In this document: positions 9,668-18,823 of the stretch, one piece after another
How positions within the stretch are numbered: position 1 is the stretch's first letter
Layout: the number at the start of each line of letters is the position of its first letter
Assembly (NCBI GenBank): GCA_021772015.1
Contig: JAETNS010000002.1
Location: 1-64,000 of the forward strand
DNA: 64,000 nucleotides
Reading direction: 5' to 3'
DNA from: Prevotellaceae bacterium
Lineage (GTDB): Bacteria > Bacteroidota > Bacteroidia > Bacteroidales > Muribaculaceae
Notes under the pieces: generated by a model
The model's database searches: none
What the model saw: the letters and a program-made list of their open reading frames with translations, nothing else
Told to the model about the DNA's origin: nothing
Translations under genes and position numbers: made by a program

Positions 9668-10987
9668 TCAGTTGAGGTTGATGGCGGATGGGATCAGCTC
9701 GGAGAGGGTAGGATGAGGATGGATGGCCCGGAGCAGGGATGATGCGGGCAAGCCTGCCGATATGGCCAGTGAAGCCTCCATTATCAGGTCGGAGGCGTGA
9801 GGACCGAGTATATGACATCCTATGATTTTTCCATCCGAAAGGATCATCTTGACAAGTCCGTCGGTTTCACCGAGGGTCAACGCCTTGCCGTTGGAGCGTA
9901 CAGGAAGCTTGATGACTGTCGGTGTGAAACCTTGCTCCTGTGCTTGTTCTTCGGTGAGTCCGGTGGAGGCTATCTCCGGCACTGTGAACACTGCGGCGGG
10001 GATGGGGGAGAGGTCTGTCTCCTCACCCATCACATGTCGTGACTGGGCTGTGGCGGCATGGGCGAGCTGGCATATACCGTTGCAATCTCCGATGGCATAT
10101 ACTCCGGGAATTGTGGTCTGGAAATCCTTGTCGACTACAATCCCTTTTTTCCCTGTCTCAGCTCCCGCTTCCTGAAGACCTTCAGGAATAAGGGGTTTCC
10201 TTCCAACAGCCATGAGAACCTTTTCGGCATGGATTTCTCCCGGCTTGCTTTTGGCCTCATATCTGACAGTGAGATTCCCCTCCTTATTCTCGAGGATCTC
10301 TGTGGCGGCGGCGTTGAGTTGGAATTTTATTCCCCGCTTCGACAAAGATGACCGCAGCCGTTTGGCTATGTCGCGGTCAAAACCGGGCAGGATCTCCTTG
10401 CAGTACTCGATGACAGTGACTTCGCATCCGAAAGCGTTGTAAATCGAAGCGAATTCCATACCGATGACTCCTCCGCCTATGATGGCAATGGATGACGGCA
10501 GGGTAGTGGTGTCGAGGAGTTGGTCTGATGTAAGACAGAAATCCGCGCCCGGAATGGGGAGTATGGCGGGAACCGCACCTGTGGCCACAATGATTTTCGG
10601 TGCTGTGAATATTTCTCCTGCTACCTCAATTTCTACTGCGGATACAAACTTGGCGGTACCGAGCTTTATGTCAGCTCCTTTGACAACGATGGCGACAGCT
10701 TCACGGAGTTGCATGACTATGTCATTCTTGCGCTTGACTATCTTTGTAAGATCTATGGTTGTCTTTCCGTCGGGGAGTTCGATGCCGAAATCATCCGCAT
10801 GGGTAATTTCCAATGAGGTCTCCGCCGACCGGCAGAATGTCTTGGTAGGTATGCATCCCCGGTTGAGGCACGTACCTCCGATTTCTCCTGCTTCTACAAG
10901 CAAGGTTTTCAGTCCTTGTCTGACTCCGGCGGCGGCTGCCGGATAACCGGCCGGACCGCCGCCGATGACTATAAGGTCATACTTCAT
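9668..10987 (-). CDS. lpdA: Dihydrolipoyl dehydrogenase (glycine cleavage L-protein)
   Basis: FAD-dependent disulfide oxidoreductase (439 residues) that reoxidises the dihydrolipoyl arm of GcvH with NAD+. The FAD-binding GGGPAG is at residues 9-14. The redox-active pair C40 and C45 sits in GGTCLNRGCIPTKT. The NAD-binding motif is GGGVIGMEFAS, then AIGDCNG, and the C-terminal HPHPTLSE carries the His-Glu active-site dyad. It is the last gene of the glycine cleavage operon. Its ATG overlaps the gcvPB stop (4-bp ATGA), indicating translational coupling. It could also serve 2-oxoacid dehydrogenases. Confidence 0.96.
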   Translation of the reverse strand: MKYDLIVIGGGPAGYPAAAAGVRQGLKTLLVEAGEIGGTCLNRGCIPTKTFCRSAETSLEITHADDFGIELPDGKTTIDLTKIVKRKNDIVMQLREAVAIVVKGADIKLGTAKFVSAVEIEVAGEIFTAPKIIVATGAVPAILPIPGADFCLTSDQLLDTTTLPSSIAIIGGGVIGMEFASIYNAFGCEVTVIEYCKEILPGFDRDIAKRLRSSLSKRGIKFQLNAAATEILENKEGNLTVRYEAKSKPGEIHAEKVLMAVGRKPLIPEGLQEAGAETGKKGIVVDKDFQTTIPGVYAIGDCNGICQLAHAATAQSRHVMGEETDLSPIPAAVFTVPEIASTGLTEEQAQEQGFTPTVIKLPVRSNGKALTLGETDGLVKMILSDGKIIGCHILGPHASDLIMEASLAISAGLPASSLLRAIHPHPTLSELIPSAINLN

Positions 10988-12495
10988 GGTTCAAGATTGT
11001 CGAAAGTGAGTACAGGGTTGAGGGCAGCCGTAGTGTCGTCAGGCCGTGTGACAGGTGTCAGATGGGGAGCTGTCTTTACAGTCTCAGGATCCTCAATGGC
11101 TTCGCGGGCGATTTCGCGCATCGCGGCTATGAATTCGTCAAGTGTCTCGCGTGACTCAGTCTCCGTCGGTTCTATCATCAGTGACTCATGGAAGAGCAGC
11201 GGGAAGTAGATTGTCGGGGCGTGATAGCCATGATCGAGAAGACGTTTGGCTATGTTGAGGGTTGTCACTCCTGTAGACTTGTCTCTCAGGCCGTCAAACA
11301 CGAACTCATGTTTCGACAGTCCTTCGATTGGAAGCAGGTAAAGATCCTTGAGAGATTCCTTTATGTAGGTAGCGTTGAGGGTGGCGAGCTTTCCGGCTTC
11401 CATCAGTCCGTCGCTTCCCAATGTGAGAATATAAGCCAAGGCACGGGCCTGCACGGCGAAATTGCCGAGGGTGGCTGACACTGATCCGAGGGCAACGGGT
11501 GAGTATTCTACAGCGTAACGGTTGGTCTCATTGACAGGGAAGCCGTCGGGGGTGACCGTACGGCGCACCACTTTGGGATTGGGCAGGAATTTCTCCAGAC
11601 CTTTGCGTACTCCGACCGGTCCTGATCCCGGACCTCCTCCTCCGTGAGGGGTGGAGAATGTCTTGTGGAGGTTGACATGCATTACATCAAATCCCATGTC
11701 TCCCGGACGCGCAACACCCAGAAGCGGGTTGAGGTTGGCTCCATCGTAATACATCAGTCCTCCGGCCTCATGCACCAGAGCCGAGATCGCCGGTATCTCC
11801 TTCTCGAAAATGCCGAGGGTATTGGGATTGGTAAGCATCATTGCCGCCACTGTGTCGTCAAGCAGCGGTTTCAGGTCAGCGACATCCACTGTGCCGTCTG
11901 GACGGCTCTTGACTTCGACGACTTCCAGCCCGCAGACAGCAGCCGAGGCGGGATTTGTGCCGTGGGCTGAATCGGGTATGATCACCTTGCGGCGTTTTTC
12001 CCCTTCGCCACGCGAGGCGTGATAGGTGCGGATCACCATCAGTCCGGTCAGTTCTCCCTGTGCTCCGGCGAACGGGTTGAGGGTGAATTCCTCCATTCCT
12101 CCTATCTCACAAAGGGCTTTCTGGAGAGTCCAGTAAAGTTCAAGTGCTCCCTGTGCCGCGAATGCGGGTGTGGAGGGATGAAGCCCGGCGAAGAGCCTGT
12201 GGGAGGCCATCTCCTCGTTGATTTTCGGGTTGTATTTCATAGTACAGGATCCGAGGGGGTAGAATCCTGTGTCGACACCGAAATTGTTTGTCGACATGTT
12301 GTTGTAATGCCTCACAACGGTAGGCTCGTCTACTTCCGGGAGGGAGAGAGAGCTTTTCCGGGTCATGGAAGAGGGGATAGGTGTCTGTTTGATACTGACA
12401 TCCTCCGGTGAAATGCCGCTTTTAGGTGTGGCGTAACCCCGGCGACCCTCGCGAGACAGTTCAAATATCAGTTTTCCGTATACTTTTCTGTTCAT
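10984..12495 (-). CDS. gcvPB: Glycine dehydrogenase (decarboxylating) subunit 2
   Basis: The C-terminal, PLP-carrying half of P-protein (503 residues) in the split two-gene form. The PLP lysine is K278 in HVNLHKTFSTPHGGGGPG. Other conserved stretches are GFYPLGSCTMKYNPK and DSAHGTNPASA. Together with GcvPA it decarboxylates glycine and passes the aminomethyl group to lipoylated GcvH. It starts 20 bp after gcvPA and overlaps lpdA by 4 bp. Confidence 0.97.
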   Translation of the reverse strand: MNRKVYGKLIFELSREGRRGYATPKSGISPEDVSIKQTPIPSSMTRKSSLSLPEVDEPTVVRHYNNMSTNNFGVDTGFYPLGSCTMKYNPKINEEMASHRLFAGLHPSTPAFAAQGALELYWTLQKALCEIGGMEEFTLNPFAGAQGELTGLMVIRTYHASRGEGEKRRKVIIPDSAHGTNPASAAVCGLEVVEVKSRPDGTVDVADLKPLLDDTVAAMMLTNPNTLGIFEKEIPAISALVHEAGGLMYYDGANLNPLLGVARPGDMGFDVMHVNLHKTFSTPHGGGGPGSGPVGVRKGLEKFLPNPKVVRRTVTPDGFPVNETNRYAVEYSPVALGSVSATLGNFAVQARALAYILTLGSDGLMEAGKLATLNATYIKESLKDLYLLPIEGLSKHEFVFDGLRDKSTGVTTLNIAKRLLDHGYHAPTIYFPLLFHESLMIEPTETESRETLDEFIAAMREIAREAIEDPETVKTAPHLTPVTRPDDTTAALNPVLTFDNLEP

Positions 12496-12515
12496 CTTCT
12501 TGCTGTTTTAGAGGG

Positions 12516-13853
12516 TCATACACAAGTTTTGGCAATATCCGCCAGACGGTCTACATCCTCGCGGGTCTGCATTTCTGTGGCAGCCATCAGTATCGTGTGG
12601 TCATCGATTTTGATTCCGGGAAGTATATCCGCTTTTTTGACTGCTGCTGCGATCAGCGCGTCGACCGGATAGTCTGTCTCAAGCAGGAATTCATTGAGGA
12701 AAGGTTTCGACGGATAACGCAGCCGCGCCCTTCCGTCGGCAGTCATCTTTTCCAGCAGATACAGGGCAGTGAGCCGTGAGGTTTCGTTTATTTCCCTCAA
12801 TCCTTCTGCTCCGACCAGCGACATGTAGACAGAAACCCAGAGGGTCATCAGCCCCTGGTTTGAGCAGATGTTGGATGTAGCCTTCTCGCGGCGTATATGC
12901 TGTTCGCGGGCCTGCAGGGTGAGCACGAAACAACGTCTGCCCTCCGAGTCGGTGGTGGCTCCTACGATACGCCCCGGCATCTTGCGCATCAGTGACTTTG
13001 TCGAGCAGAGAAATCCCAGATACGGGCCGCCGAAACTCAATGGTATGCCGAGCGATTGCGCGTCGCCGCAGGCGATGTCCGCTCCGAGTTCTCCGGGAGT
13101 ACGGAGAACAGCCAGGTCGGAGGCAACGCAGTTGATGATAAGTAATGCCTTATAGGAATGACACAGGTCGGCAAGCCCTTCATGGTCCTCTATGATGCCG
13201 TAATAGTTGGGTGAGGGGACCACGACTCCCGCGACCTCTTTTCCCCTTGTCTCAAGCAGACGGGTCAGTTCGGCGCGGGATGTTTCCCCGTTTTCCGACG
13301 GTATTGTGATAATCTCCACTCCGTGGTAACGGGCATAAGTGTCGACAACCCGTCGGACATCCGGCGATAGAGTCTCGGAGACCAGCACAAGGTTGCGTTT
13401 GCGTTGGGAGGCCACGGCCATCAATACCGCCTCGGCTGTCGCGGTCGCTCCGTCATACATGGAGGCGTTGGAGATCTCCATTCCTGTAAGTCTGGCCATC
13501 ATCGTCTGGTACTCGAATATATACTGCAGTGTACCTTGCGAGATTTCAGGCTGATAAGGGGTATAGGCGGTGAGGAATTCCGACCGTGAGGCTATTGACT
13601 TGACCGCAGCGGGGCATCCGTGGTCATAGAAACCTCCGCCGGCGAAGCAGACTTCCACGGGAAGATTCTTGCCTGCGAGCCGGTCGAAGAAACGTCTGAC
13701 CGCTCTCTCGTCCATCCCTTCCGGGAGATTGTAAGGTTGTCTGAGGCGCAGCGAGGGATCGACATCTCCATAGAGATCATCGAGAGAGTCCGCGCCACAC
13801 CGGTCGAGCATCTCCTTGATGTCGGCCTGTGTATGGGGAAAATATCTGTGCAT
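12516..13853 (-). CDS. gcvPA: Glycine dehydrogenase (decarboxylating) subunit 1
   Basis: The N-terminal half of P-protein, 445 residues from the ATG at 13853 (MHRYFPHTQADIKEML). The frame extends upstream to 13913, but those 20 extra residues run through an intercistronic hairpin and do not match the family's start, so the internal ATG is preferred. FAGGGFYDHGCPAAVK, TAYTPYQPEISQGTLQ and ALSFGGPYLGFL-type segments are typical of GcvPA. It forms the heterotetrameric P-protein with GcvPB. Confidence 0.95.
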   Translation of the reverse strand: MHRYFPHTQADIKEMLDRCGADSLDDLYGDVDPSLRLRQPYNLPEGMDERAVRRFFDRLAGKNLPVEVCFAGGGFYDHGCPAAVKSIASRSEFLTAYTPYQPEISQGTLQYIFEYQTMMARLTGMEISNASMYDGATATAEAVLMAVASQRKRNLVLVSETLSPDVRRVVDTYARYHGVEIITIPSENGETSRAELTRLLETRGKEVAGVVVPSPNYYGIIEDHEGLADLCHSYKALLIINCVASDLAVLRTPGELGADIACGDAQSLGIPLSFGGPYLGFLCSTKSLMRKMPGRIVGATTDSEGRRCFVLTLQAREQHIRREKATSNICSNQGLMTLWVSVYMSLVGAEGLREINETSRLTALYLLEKMTADGRARLRYPSKPFLNEFLLETDYPVDALIAAAVKKADILPGIKIDDHTILMAATEMQTREDVDRLADIAKTCV

Positions 13854-13873
13854 TTTCGGTTTTTCTGGTATTC

Positions 13874-13917
13874 GGATGGTGTTCAATACCCTGATCCCGG
13901 TATTGAACGCCATCCGG
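13874..13917 (-). promoter_or_regulatory. Intercistronic hairpin gcvH/gcvPA (a)
   Basis: An inverted repeat just upstream of the gcvPA start: CGGATGGTGTTCAATACC, a short loop, then GGTATTGAACGCCATCCG. One base in each arm is mismatched. The arm ends again carry CCATCCGG, the core seen in repeat families A and B. It could stabilise or process the operon mRNA. Confidence 0.6.
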
Positions 13918-13945
13918 TAAGGTTTGTCAGAATGTCTGCCTGTTT

Positions 13946-13980
13946 AAGTAACTGGTCAAAATAATTTTGAACAGTTACTT
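13946..13980 (-). promoter_or_regulatory. Intercistronic hairpin at gcvH stop (b)
   Basis: The inverted repeat AAGTAACTG..CAGTTACTT, with an inner TCAAAAT/ATTTTGA, overlaps the gcvH stop codon (TAA at 13981-13979). No U-run follows in the operon direction, so it looks like an mRNA stability or processing element and not a strong terminator. Confidence 0.55.
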
Positions 13981-14341
13981 ATCCGGCGATGAAAGCGTCA
14001 TACGCCGCCTGGTCCATCAGGTCTTCAAGCTCGGAAGGATCATTGATTGTCACGGCGATGATCCAGTTGGCCATAGCGTCGGCGTTGATCAGACGGGGAT
14101 TTTCCGACAATGCGTCGTTTACCTCGACAACCTCGCCGCTGACGGGGGAAATCAGGTCGGAGGCTGCCTTGACGCTCTCTATCGCGCCGAAGTCCTCGCC
14201 CTTCTCCAGCTCGTCGCCAAGGTCGGGCATGTCGACATAAACGACATTGCCGAGTTGTTTCTGGGCGTAGTCGGAGATTCCGATGTAACCTTTCTCACCT
14301 TCAACGCGGATGTATTCGTGGGTCTTGCTGTAGAGTATCAT
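13979..14341 (-). CDS. gcvH: Glycine cleavage system H protein
   Basis: A small carrier protein (120 residues) whose lipoyl arm shuttles the aminomethyl intermediate between P-, T- and L-proteins. The lipoylation lysine is K58 in FGAIESVKAASDL. HEYIRVEG near the N-terminus and the closing SEL-type segment are typical, and the length is normal. It sits between gcvT and gcvPA. The hairpins downstream may set a different mRNA level for this stoichiometric carrier. Confidence 0.97.
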   Translation of the reverse strand: MILYSKTHEYIRVEGEKGYIGISDYAQKQLGNVVYVDMPDLGDELEKGEDFGAIESVKAASDLISPVSGEVVEVNDALSENPRLINADAMANWIIAVTINDPSELEDLMDQAAYDAFIAG

Positions 14342-14360
14342 GACGGTTTCTTTTTGATGT

Positions 14361-15470
14361 TTACGATTTATAGGATTTTTTGAAGAATTTCTTGGAGACT
14401 ACCACCGCCGGGAAGACTTTTTTGCGTACCTGCACTTTCAGTTCTGTTCCTGTCTTGGCGTAGCGGGAATCGATCAGGGCCATGCATATTGAGCGGTCGG
14501 TCGATATGCCCCGGTAGCCGGTGGTGACTTTCCCTATCACCTCTCCGTCCGGGGAGAGTACGTCGCAGCCGTGGCGAGCTATGGCGCGGTCTTGTATCTC
14601 AAGACCTACGATCTTTCGTTTCGGTCCCTCCTCTTTATGTCTGCGCAGGGTCTCCCCTCCGATCATGTCGGGCTTTTCAAGCTTGACGAACATTCCCAGT
14701 CCGGCTTCCAGAGGGGTGATGTCATCAGCCAGTTCGTTGCCGTAAAGGGGCAGTCCGACTTCGAAGCGCAAGGTGTCGCGACAGCCGAGACCGCAGGGGA
14801 CGGCGCGGCCCGACTCCATCAGTGCCTGCCATACTTCGCGGATGAAACCGTGAGGACCATACAGCTCGAAGCCGTCCTCACCGGTGTAGCCTGTCCTTGA
14901 CAGTATGACTGTCTCTCCGTCACGGTCTATCTCCTTGAAGGTGTAGAATCCGAGTTCGCGGCAGGGAATCCCGACCACTTCCTCCATGACACTTTCCGCC
15001 TGCGGACCCTGGACCGCCAATTCGGCGACCTCCTCGCTCATGAATTCCAGGCAAAGGCGGTATCCCTCGGCCTGACGGAGGATCCATTGCTCATCCTTGG
15101 CGATGTTGGAGGCGTTGACAACGAAAAGGAAATCATTGTGGCCTCGTTTGTAGACCAGCAGGTCATCGACCACGCCGCCGTCCGGGCGCAGCATCATGCC
15201 GTAGAAGCATTGTCCGTCGGGGGCGTTGGTGACATCGTTTGAGAACACGCGGTTGACAAAGAATTCCGCGTCGTCGCCGGTGATGCCGATCTCCCCCATA
15301 TGGGACACATCGAATACTCCGCAGTCATTGCGGACGGCGTTGTGTTCCCCGATGATGCCGAGGGAGTATTCGATAGGCATGTCATATCCCGCGAAGGGAC
15401 TCATCTTTGCTCCGAGGGCGAGATGGAGATCATGCAGGCAGGTGATTTTAAGGTTATCACAGTCATTCAT
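14361..15470 (-). CDS. gcvT: Aminomethyltransferase (glycine cleavage T protein)
   Basis: A tetrahydrofolate-dependent enzyme (369 residues) that releases ammonia from the aminomethyl group on GcvH and forms 5,10-methylene-THF. Recognised by PFAGYDMPIEYS, GVFDVSHMGEI, the catalytic-region NASN segment (FVVNASNIAKD), SRTGYTGEDGFEL and the C-terminal oligonucleotide-binding-like domain ending in KVFPAVVVSKKFFKK. It starts 53 bp after lplA and ends 19 bp before gcvH. Confidence 0.97.
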   Translation of the reverse strand: MNDCDNLKITCLHDLHLALGAKMSPFAGYDMPIEYSLGIIGEHNAVRNDCGVFDVSHMGEIGITGDDAEFFVNRVFSNDVTNAPDGQCFYGMMLRPDGGVVDDLLVYKRGHNDFLFVVNASNIAKDEQWILRQAEGYRLCLEFMSEEVAELAVQGPQAESVMEEVVGIPCRELGFYTFKEIDRDGETVILSRTGYTGEDGFELYGPHGFIREVWQALMESGRAVPCGLGCRDTLRFEVGLPLYGNELADDITPLEAGLGMFVKLEKPDMIGGETLRRHKEEGPKRKIVGLEIQDRAIARHGCDVLSPDGEVIGKVTTGYRGISTDRSICMALIDSRYAKTGTELKVQVRKKVFPAVVVSKKFFKKSYKS

Positions 15471-15523
15471 GGCTTGTCTGATTTATATCAGTTTTTGGTT
15501 TCGATTTTTCAGTTTAAAGGAGA

Positions 15524-16573
15524 TCATGGAACTATCAGTCCGGCGAGGGTATCGGCGGTCAGTCCGGCTATCACATCTCCGGGGGATGAGTCGGAAAGCG
15601 CTTTCAATACAGCCTCATGGGTGAATTTCACCCCTTTGAGCCTGTCGAGCAACCCTTCGTCGAGATCGCTGAGAAGGAAGAAATCTCCTTGCAGGTTTAC
15701 TTTGCGGATCGTGGCCGCCATTCCCGGTTCAGGTGCGGGGATCAGGTCGGTCGACACGGCGAATTCCCCGACTCCGTCGATCCGCCGGCGGTGACCGGTA
15801 TTTCCTCCGTTGCCGTACCGCCCCCATATCCATTCATCCGTGAAATATTCCCGGGCGATCCTTGATATTTCGGCGATGTCGTCGGAAGTCATAACCTGCG
15901 TCGAATCGCAAAGCCTCTCACGGCAGAAACGTTTGAAGTCCCCGATAGACAGGTTGGGAAGATGCTCGCGGATGGTGGTTATATGGCTGCGGACAGAGCT
16001 TACCCCTTTCGCGCGGAGTTTCGCCTGGGAGGGGGTGATGGCTTGTGACATTCTCGCCGGGTCCGCGTCATAGAGCATAGTGCCGTGGACGATTCCCCGT
16101 CCGTGCAGGTGGTAAAAGGCGTTTCCGCTTACCTTGCGGTCCCCGATGACGACATCGTTGCGCCCTGTGGCCGACGCGTCAAGACCAAGCTCGCGCAGGG
16201 TTTCGGCTACCATCCGGCAATATCGTGAGAAGGTGGTTGTCACTTTGTCGGAGGTGGTCACATGGCTGAACATTATGTTGTTCATGTCAGCATAGACACA
16301 GCCTCCTCCGCTCTTGCGCCTGTAGGTCTGTATCCCTTCTTTGCGGCAGAACTCAAGGTTGACCTCCGTGAACGGGTTCTGACAGCGTCCGAAGATCATT
16401 GTCGGCTCGACCTGCCACATGAAGAAATATTCCCCTGTGGGATAATTGCGCGCCAAATGTTCCTCCATAGCCAGATAGAAAGGCAATGGTCTCGGATTTT
16501 CCCTGTCATCTGTCATTTGTCCGTTATGGGATGGCAATTGACAGTTGTTTTCATTCAGCGCGGCGTAAATCAT
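15524..16573 (-). CDS. lplA: Lipoate-protein ligase A
   Basis: Activates lipoate with ATP and attaches it to lipoyl domains (349 residues). Family motifs: YRRKSGGGCVYAD (residues 84-96), GRNDVVIGDRKVSGNAFY with the catalytic lysine at about K147, and HGTMLYDAD. A C-terminal accessory domain follows from about residue 230. As first gene of the glycine cleavage operon it probably lipoylates GcvH directly from scavenged lipoate. No lipB or lipA is present here. The leader is about 50 nt from the predicted start of transcription. Confidence 0.94.
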   Translation of the reverse strand: MIYAALNENNCQLPSHNGQMTDDRENPRPLPFYLAMEEHLARNYPTGEYFFMWQVEPTMIFGRCQNPFTEVNLEFCRKEGIQTYRRKSGGGCVYADMNNIMFSHVTTSDKVTTTFSRYCRMVAETLRELGLDASATGRNDVVIGDRKVSGNAFYHLHGRGIVHGTMLYDADPARMSQAITPSQAKLRAKGVSSVRSHITTIREHLPNLSIGDFKRFCRERLCDSTQVMTSDDIAEISRIAREYFTDEWIWGRYGNGGNTGHRRRIDGVGEFAVSTDLIPAPEPGMAATIRKVNLQGDFFLLSDLDEGLLDRLKGVKFTHEAVLKALSDSSPGDVIAGLTADTLAGLIVP

Positions 16574-16629
16574 AAATGACGGCCATTAAACATCAACAGT
16601 CAGGTTTCAACTCTGTCAGGAGTCGCCCT

Positions 16630-16660
16630 CAAAGTTAAAAATCTTTTTTTTATCCCCAAA
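16630..16660 (-). promoter_or_regulatory. Promoter of the lplA-gcv operon
   Basis: On the minus strand TTTG (16660-16657), exactly 19 bp, then TAACTTTG (16637-16630). This is a perfect match to the Bacteroidetes consensus and lies about 57 bp before the lplA ATG. I see no glycine-riboswitch signature in the leader. Confidence 0.85.
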
Positions 16661-16780
16661 ATTTTAATCAAATTATATTTCCTGTTTTTCAACAGTTCAA
16701 GACCTCCGGGTTAGATCTCGCGGGCCAACCACCCTTTCTTCTCTCCTTCCCTTTTCTTCCTTCTTTTCCCTCGCCTTTCT

Positions 16781-16855
16781 CCCCCTCCCTGCGGTCGGGC
16801 ACCCGACAGTCCGGGGTGGAATCAGTATGTTCGGTGCCCGACCGAAGGGAGGGGG
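16781..16855. repeat. Family C GC-rich hairpin, copy 1
   Basis: The 371-bp gap 16574-16944 holds the divergent promoters and this imperfect palindrome. CCCTCCCTGCGGTCGGGCACC (16783-16803) pairs with GGTGCCCGACCGAAGGGAGG (16833-16852) with one mismatch across a loop of about 29 nt. It is preceded by a C/T-rich tract. Confidence 0.75.
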
Positions 16856-16944
16856 GAGATTTGCTTTCTGTTTATTTTCATCTCATGATTTACGGGAAAA
16901 CGGATTGAAAAGCGTATTTTTGCAGGCGAATAAAAAGATAGACT

Positions 16945-17685
16945 ATGGAAAAAGAGAAGATATACAGCGCGGTAGAGGAGTATTGCCGCAGGATGGGTGT
17001 CGACCGGGCGCAGTGGAGGCCGCGCGCGGCGTTGATTGACATGGACGGTACATTGATCGACTCGATGGCGGCCCATTCCCTCGCCTGGAAACGGCTGTCT
17101 GATGAATTGGGGCTTGATGCCCGACGTGATGAGTTTTACCTGTATGAGGGAATGACAGGGCGCGCCACGATACGCTTGTTATACAAAAGGGCTAAGGGAT
17201 ATGAGCCTGCCGACAGCGAATGTGATGAACTTTATTCCCGAAAGACAAGTTATTTTAATGAGATGCCAAAGGTCCCGGCCATTCCGGGTGCCGCCCGGAT
17301 GCTCGGCTTACTGATTGAAAGGAACATCACAAGGGTGCTTGTCACAGGCTCGAAGCAGCTGTCAAACCTTGACCGCCTCGATTCGGATTTTCCGTGGGCT
17401 TTTCCCCATGACAAGCGGATCACAGCCACAGATGTCTCCAACGGTAAACCCCATCCGGAGCCTTATCTTAAAGGAATGGCGCTGGCGCAGGTGACGCCTG
17501 TGGAATCGTTGGTCATAGAGAACGCTCCTCTTGGTGTGGAATCCGGCCGGGCTTCCGGCGCGTTCGTGATGGCTGTCACAACCGGCCCGATTCCGGGTGA
17601 GACTCTCGCCAACGCTGGAGCCGACCTGGTGTTCAGCTCTATGGAGGAGCTGGCCGACGCGCTTCCCCTGATCCTCCCGGATTGA
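16945..17685 (+). CDS. HAD-superfamily (IA) phosphatase, beta-phosphoglucomutase-like
   Basis: A soluble hydrolase of 246 residues. Motif I is DMDGTLID with D32 and D34. A helical cap follows (residues 45-120), then motif II VLVTGSK, motif III lysine in NGKPHPEPYLKG, and motif IV ENAPLGVESG. This pattern fits the beta-phosphoglucomutase/sugar-phosphatase branch. The substrate is unknown. A TATTTTTG -7 box lies at 16915-16922. aroB follows after 48 bp and may be co-transcribed. Confidence 0.88.
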   Translation: MEKEKIYSAVEEYCRRMGVDRAQWRPRAALIDMDGTLIDSMAAHSLAWKRLSDELGLDARRDEFYLYEGMTGRATIRLLYKRAKGYEPADSECDELYSRKTSYFNEMPKVPAIPGAARMLGLLIERNITRVLVTGSKQLSNLDRLDSDFPWAFPHDKRITATDVSNGKPHPEPYLKGMALAQVTPVESLVIENAPLGVESGRASGAFVMAVTTGPIPGETLANAGADLVFSSMEELADALPLILPD

Positions 17686-17733
17686 GGCTTATTTTTCAAC
17701 TATTTATCAAACTCTTTCCAAAACCGAACTGCT

Positions 17734-18819
17734 ATGAGTGCTAAAGAAAACCCCGAAGTCAACCTGATATTTACCAACCATGTCGCTCAGACTCTTGACG
17801 AAGTGGTCGAGAGGATGAATCCATCCTCCGTACATGTACTGGTGGATGTCAATACCGAAGCTTTTGTGTTGCCTTTGCTTCAGGCGGAATCTAAGGCTGT
17901 TGCCAATGCTAAGGTCATAAGGGTAAAAGCCGGCGAGATGTTCAAGAATCTCGACTCGCTGACATCCATCTGGAAACAGCTTGGCGAAACAGATGCCAAC
18001 CGCAAGTCGCTGCTGATAAATCTCGGTGGGGGAGTGGTGACTGACATGGGGGCTTTCGCGGCCGCCACTTTCAAGCGTGGCATCGCGTTCATCAATGTAC
18101 CGACCACATTGCTCTGTGCCGTCGACGCTTGCGTGGGTGGAAAGAACGGTATCAATTTCAATGGATTGAAAAATGAGGTGGGAATGTTTCGTGATGCCGA
18201 CCTTGCGATAGTATCCACCCTTTATTTCAACACCCTCACATCGCAGGAGCTTCTTTCCGGATACGCCGAGATGCTCAAGCATGCCCTTGTCTGCTCCCCG
18301 CAGCTGACAAAGAAAATGTTGTCTTACGATGTGACCAATTACAATCCCGACAGCCTGCTGAAACTTCTGGAGGAATCGGTGGGAGTGAAACAGAAATATG
18401 TCGCCGCTGACCGCGAGGACCGTGGCGCGCGCCGGGCTTTGAACCTCGGCCACACGATAGGTCATTCATTCGAGTCTCTTGCTTTGGAGCGGAAATCCCC
18501 TCTGCCTCATGGTTACGCCGTAGCCTTCGGCATGGTCGGTGCGCTGGTGCTTTCCCGCATGAAGTTTGAATTTCCCTCCGACATCCTCAACGCTTACGTA
18601 GAATATGTGCGCCGTCATTACGGGGCGTTCGAGATCTCATGCGACGACTACAAGCGGTTGCTCGCTTTCATGCACTGTGACAAGAAGAATGACCGCCCGG
18701 ACGCGATAAACTTCACTCTATTGCGTTCTCCCGGCGAGGTCGAGATCAACGTTCCCGTCACCGACGATGACATCACCGCCGCCCTTGACATCTACCGCGA
18801 CCTCCTCGGCCTCCCCTGA
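17734..18819 (+). CDS. aroB: 3-dehydroquinate synthase
   Basis: Converts DAHP to 3-dehydroquinate (shikimate pathway) with NAD+ and a divalent metal. It has 361 residues. The NAD-binding LGGGVVTDMGAFAAATFKRG, the VPTTLLCAVDACVGGKNGIN segment and metal-binding GHTIGHSFE are intact. It ends only 4 bp before the convergent stop of the SpmA/B-like gene, so the two transcripts must overlap or share a terminator. aroA lies about 5 kb downstream on the same strand. Confidence 0.96.
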   Translation: MSAKENPEVNLIFTNHVAQTLDEVVERMNPSSVHVLVDVNTEAFVLPLLQAESKAVANAKVIRVKAGEMFKNLDSLTSIWKQLGETDANRKSLLINLGGGVVTDMGAFAAATFKRGIAFINVPTTLLCAVDACVGGKNGINFNGLKNEVGMFRDADLAIVSTLYFNTLTSQELLSGYAEMLKHALVCSPQLTKKMLSYDVTNYNPDSLLKLLEESVGVKQKYVAADREDRGARRALNLGHTIGHSFESLALERKSPLPHGYAVAFGMVGALVLSRMKFEFPSDILNAYVEYVRRHYGAFEISCDDYKRLLAFMHCDKKNDRPDAINFTLLRSPGEVEINVPVTDDDITAALDIYRDLLGLP

Positions 18820-18823
18820 AAAT

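Noticed and set aside
16685-16693. Isolated TTTTCAACA nonamer as a second origin box
   Set aside because: Single copy, about 7 kb from the cluster; expected by chance in a window this size.
16574-16944. Possible glycine riboswitch upstream of the gcv operon
   Set aside because: No tandem aptamer cores; the ACCGAAGGGAG string belongs to the family C hairpin on the other side of the promoter.
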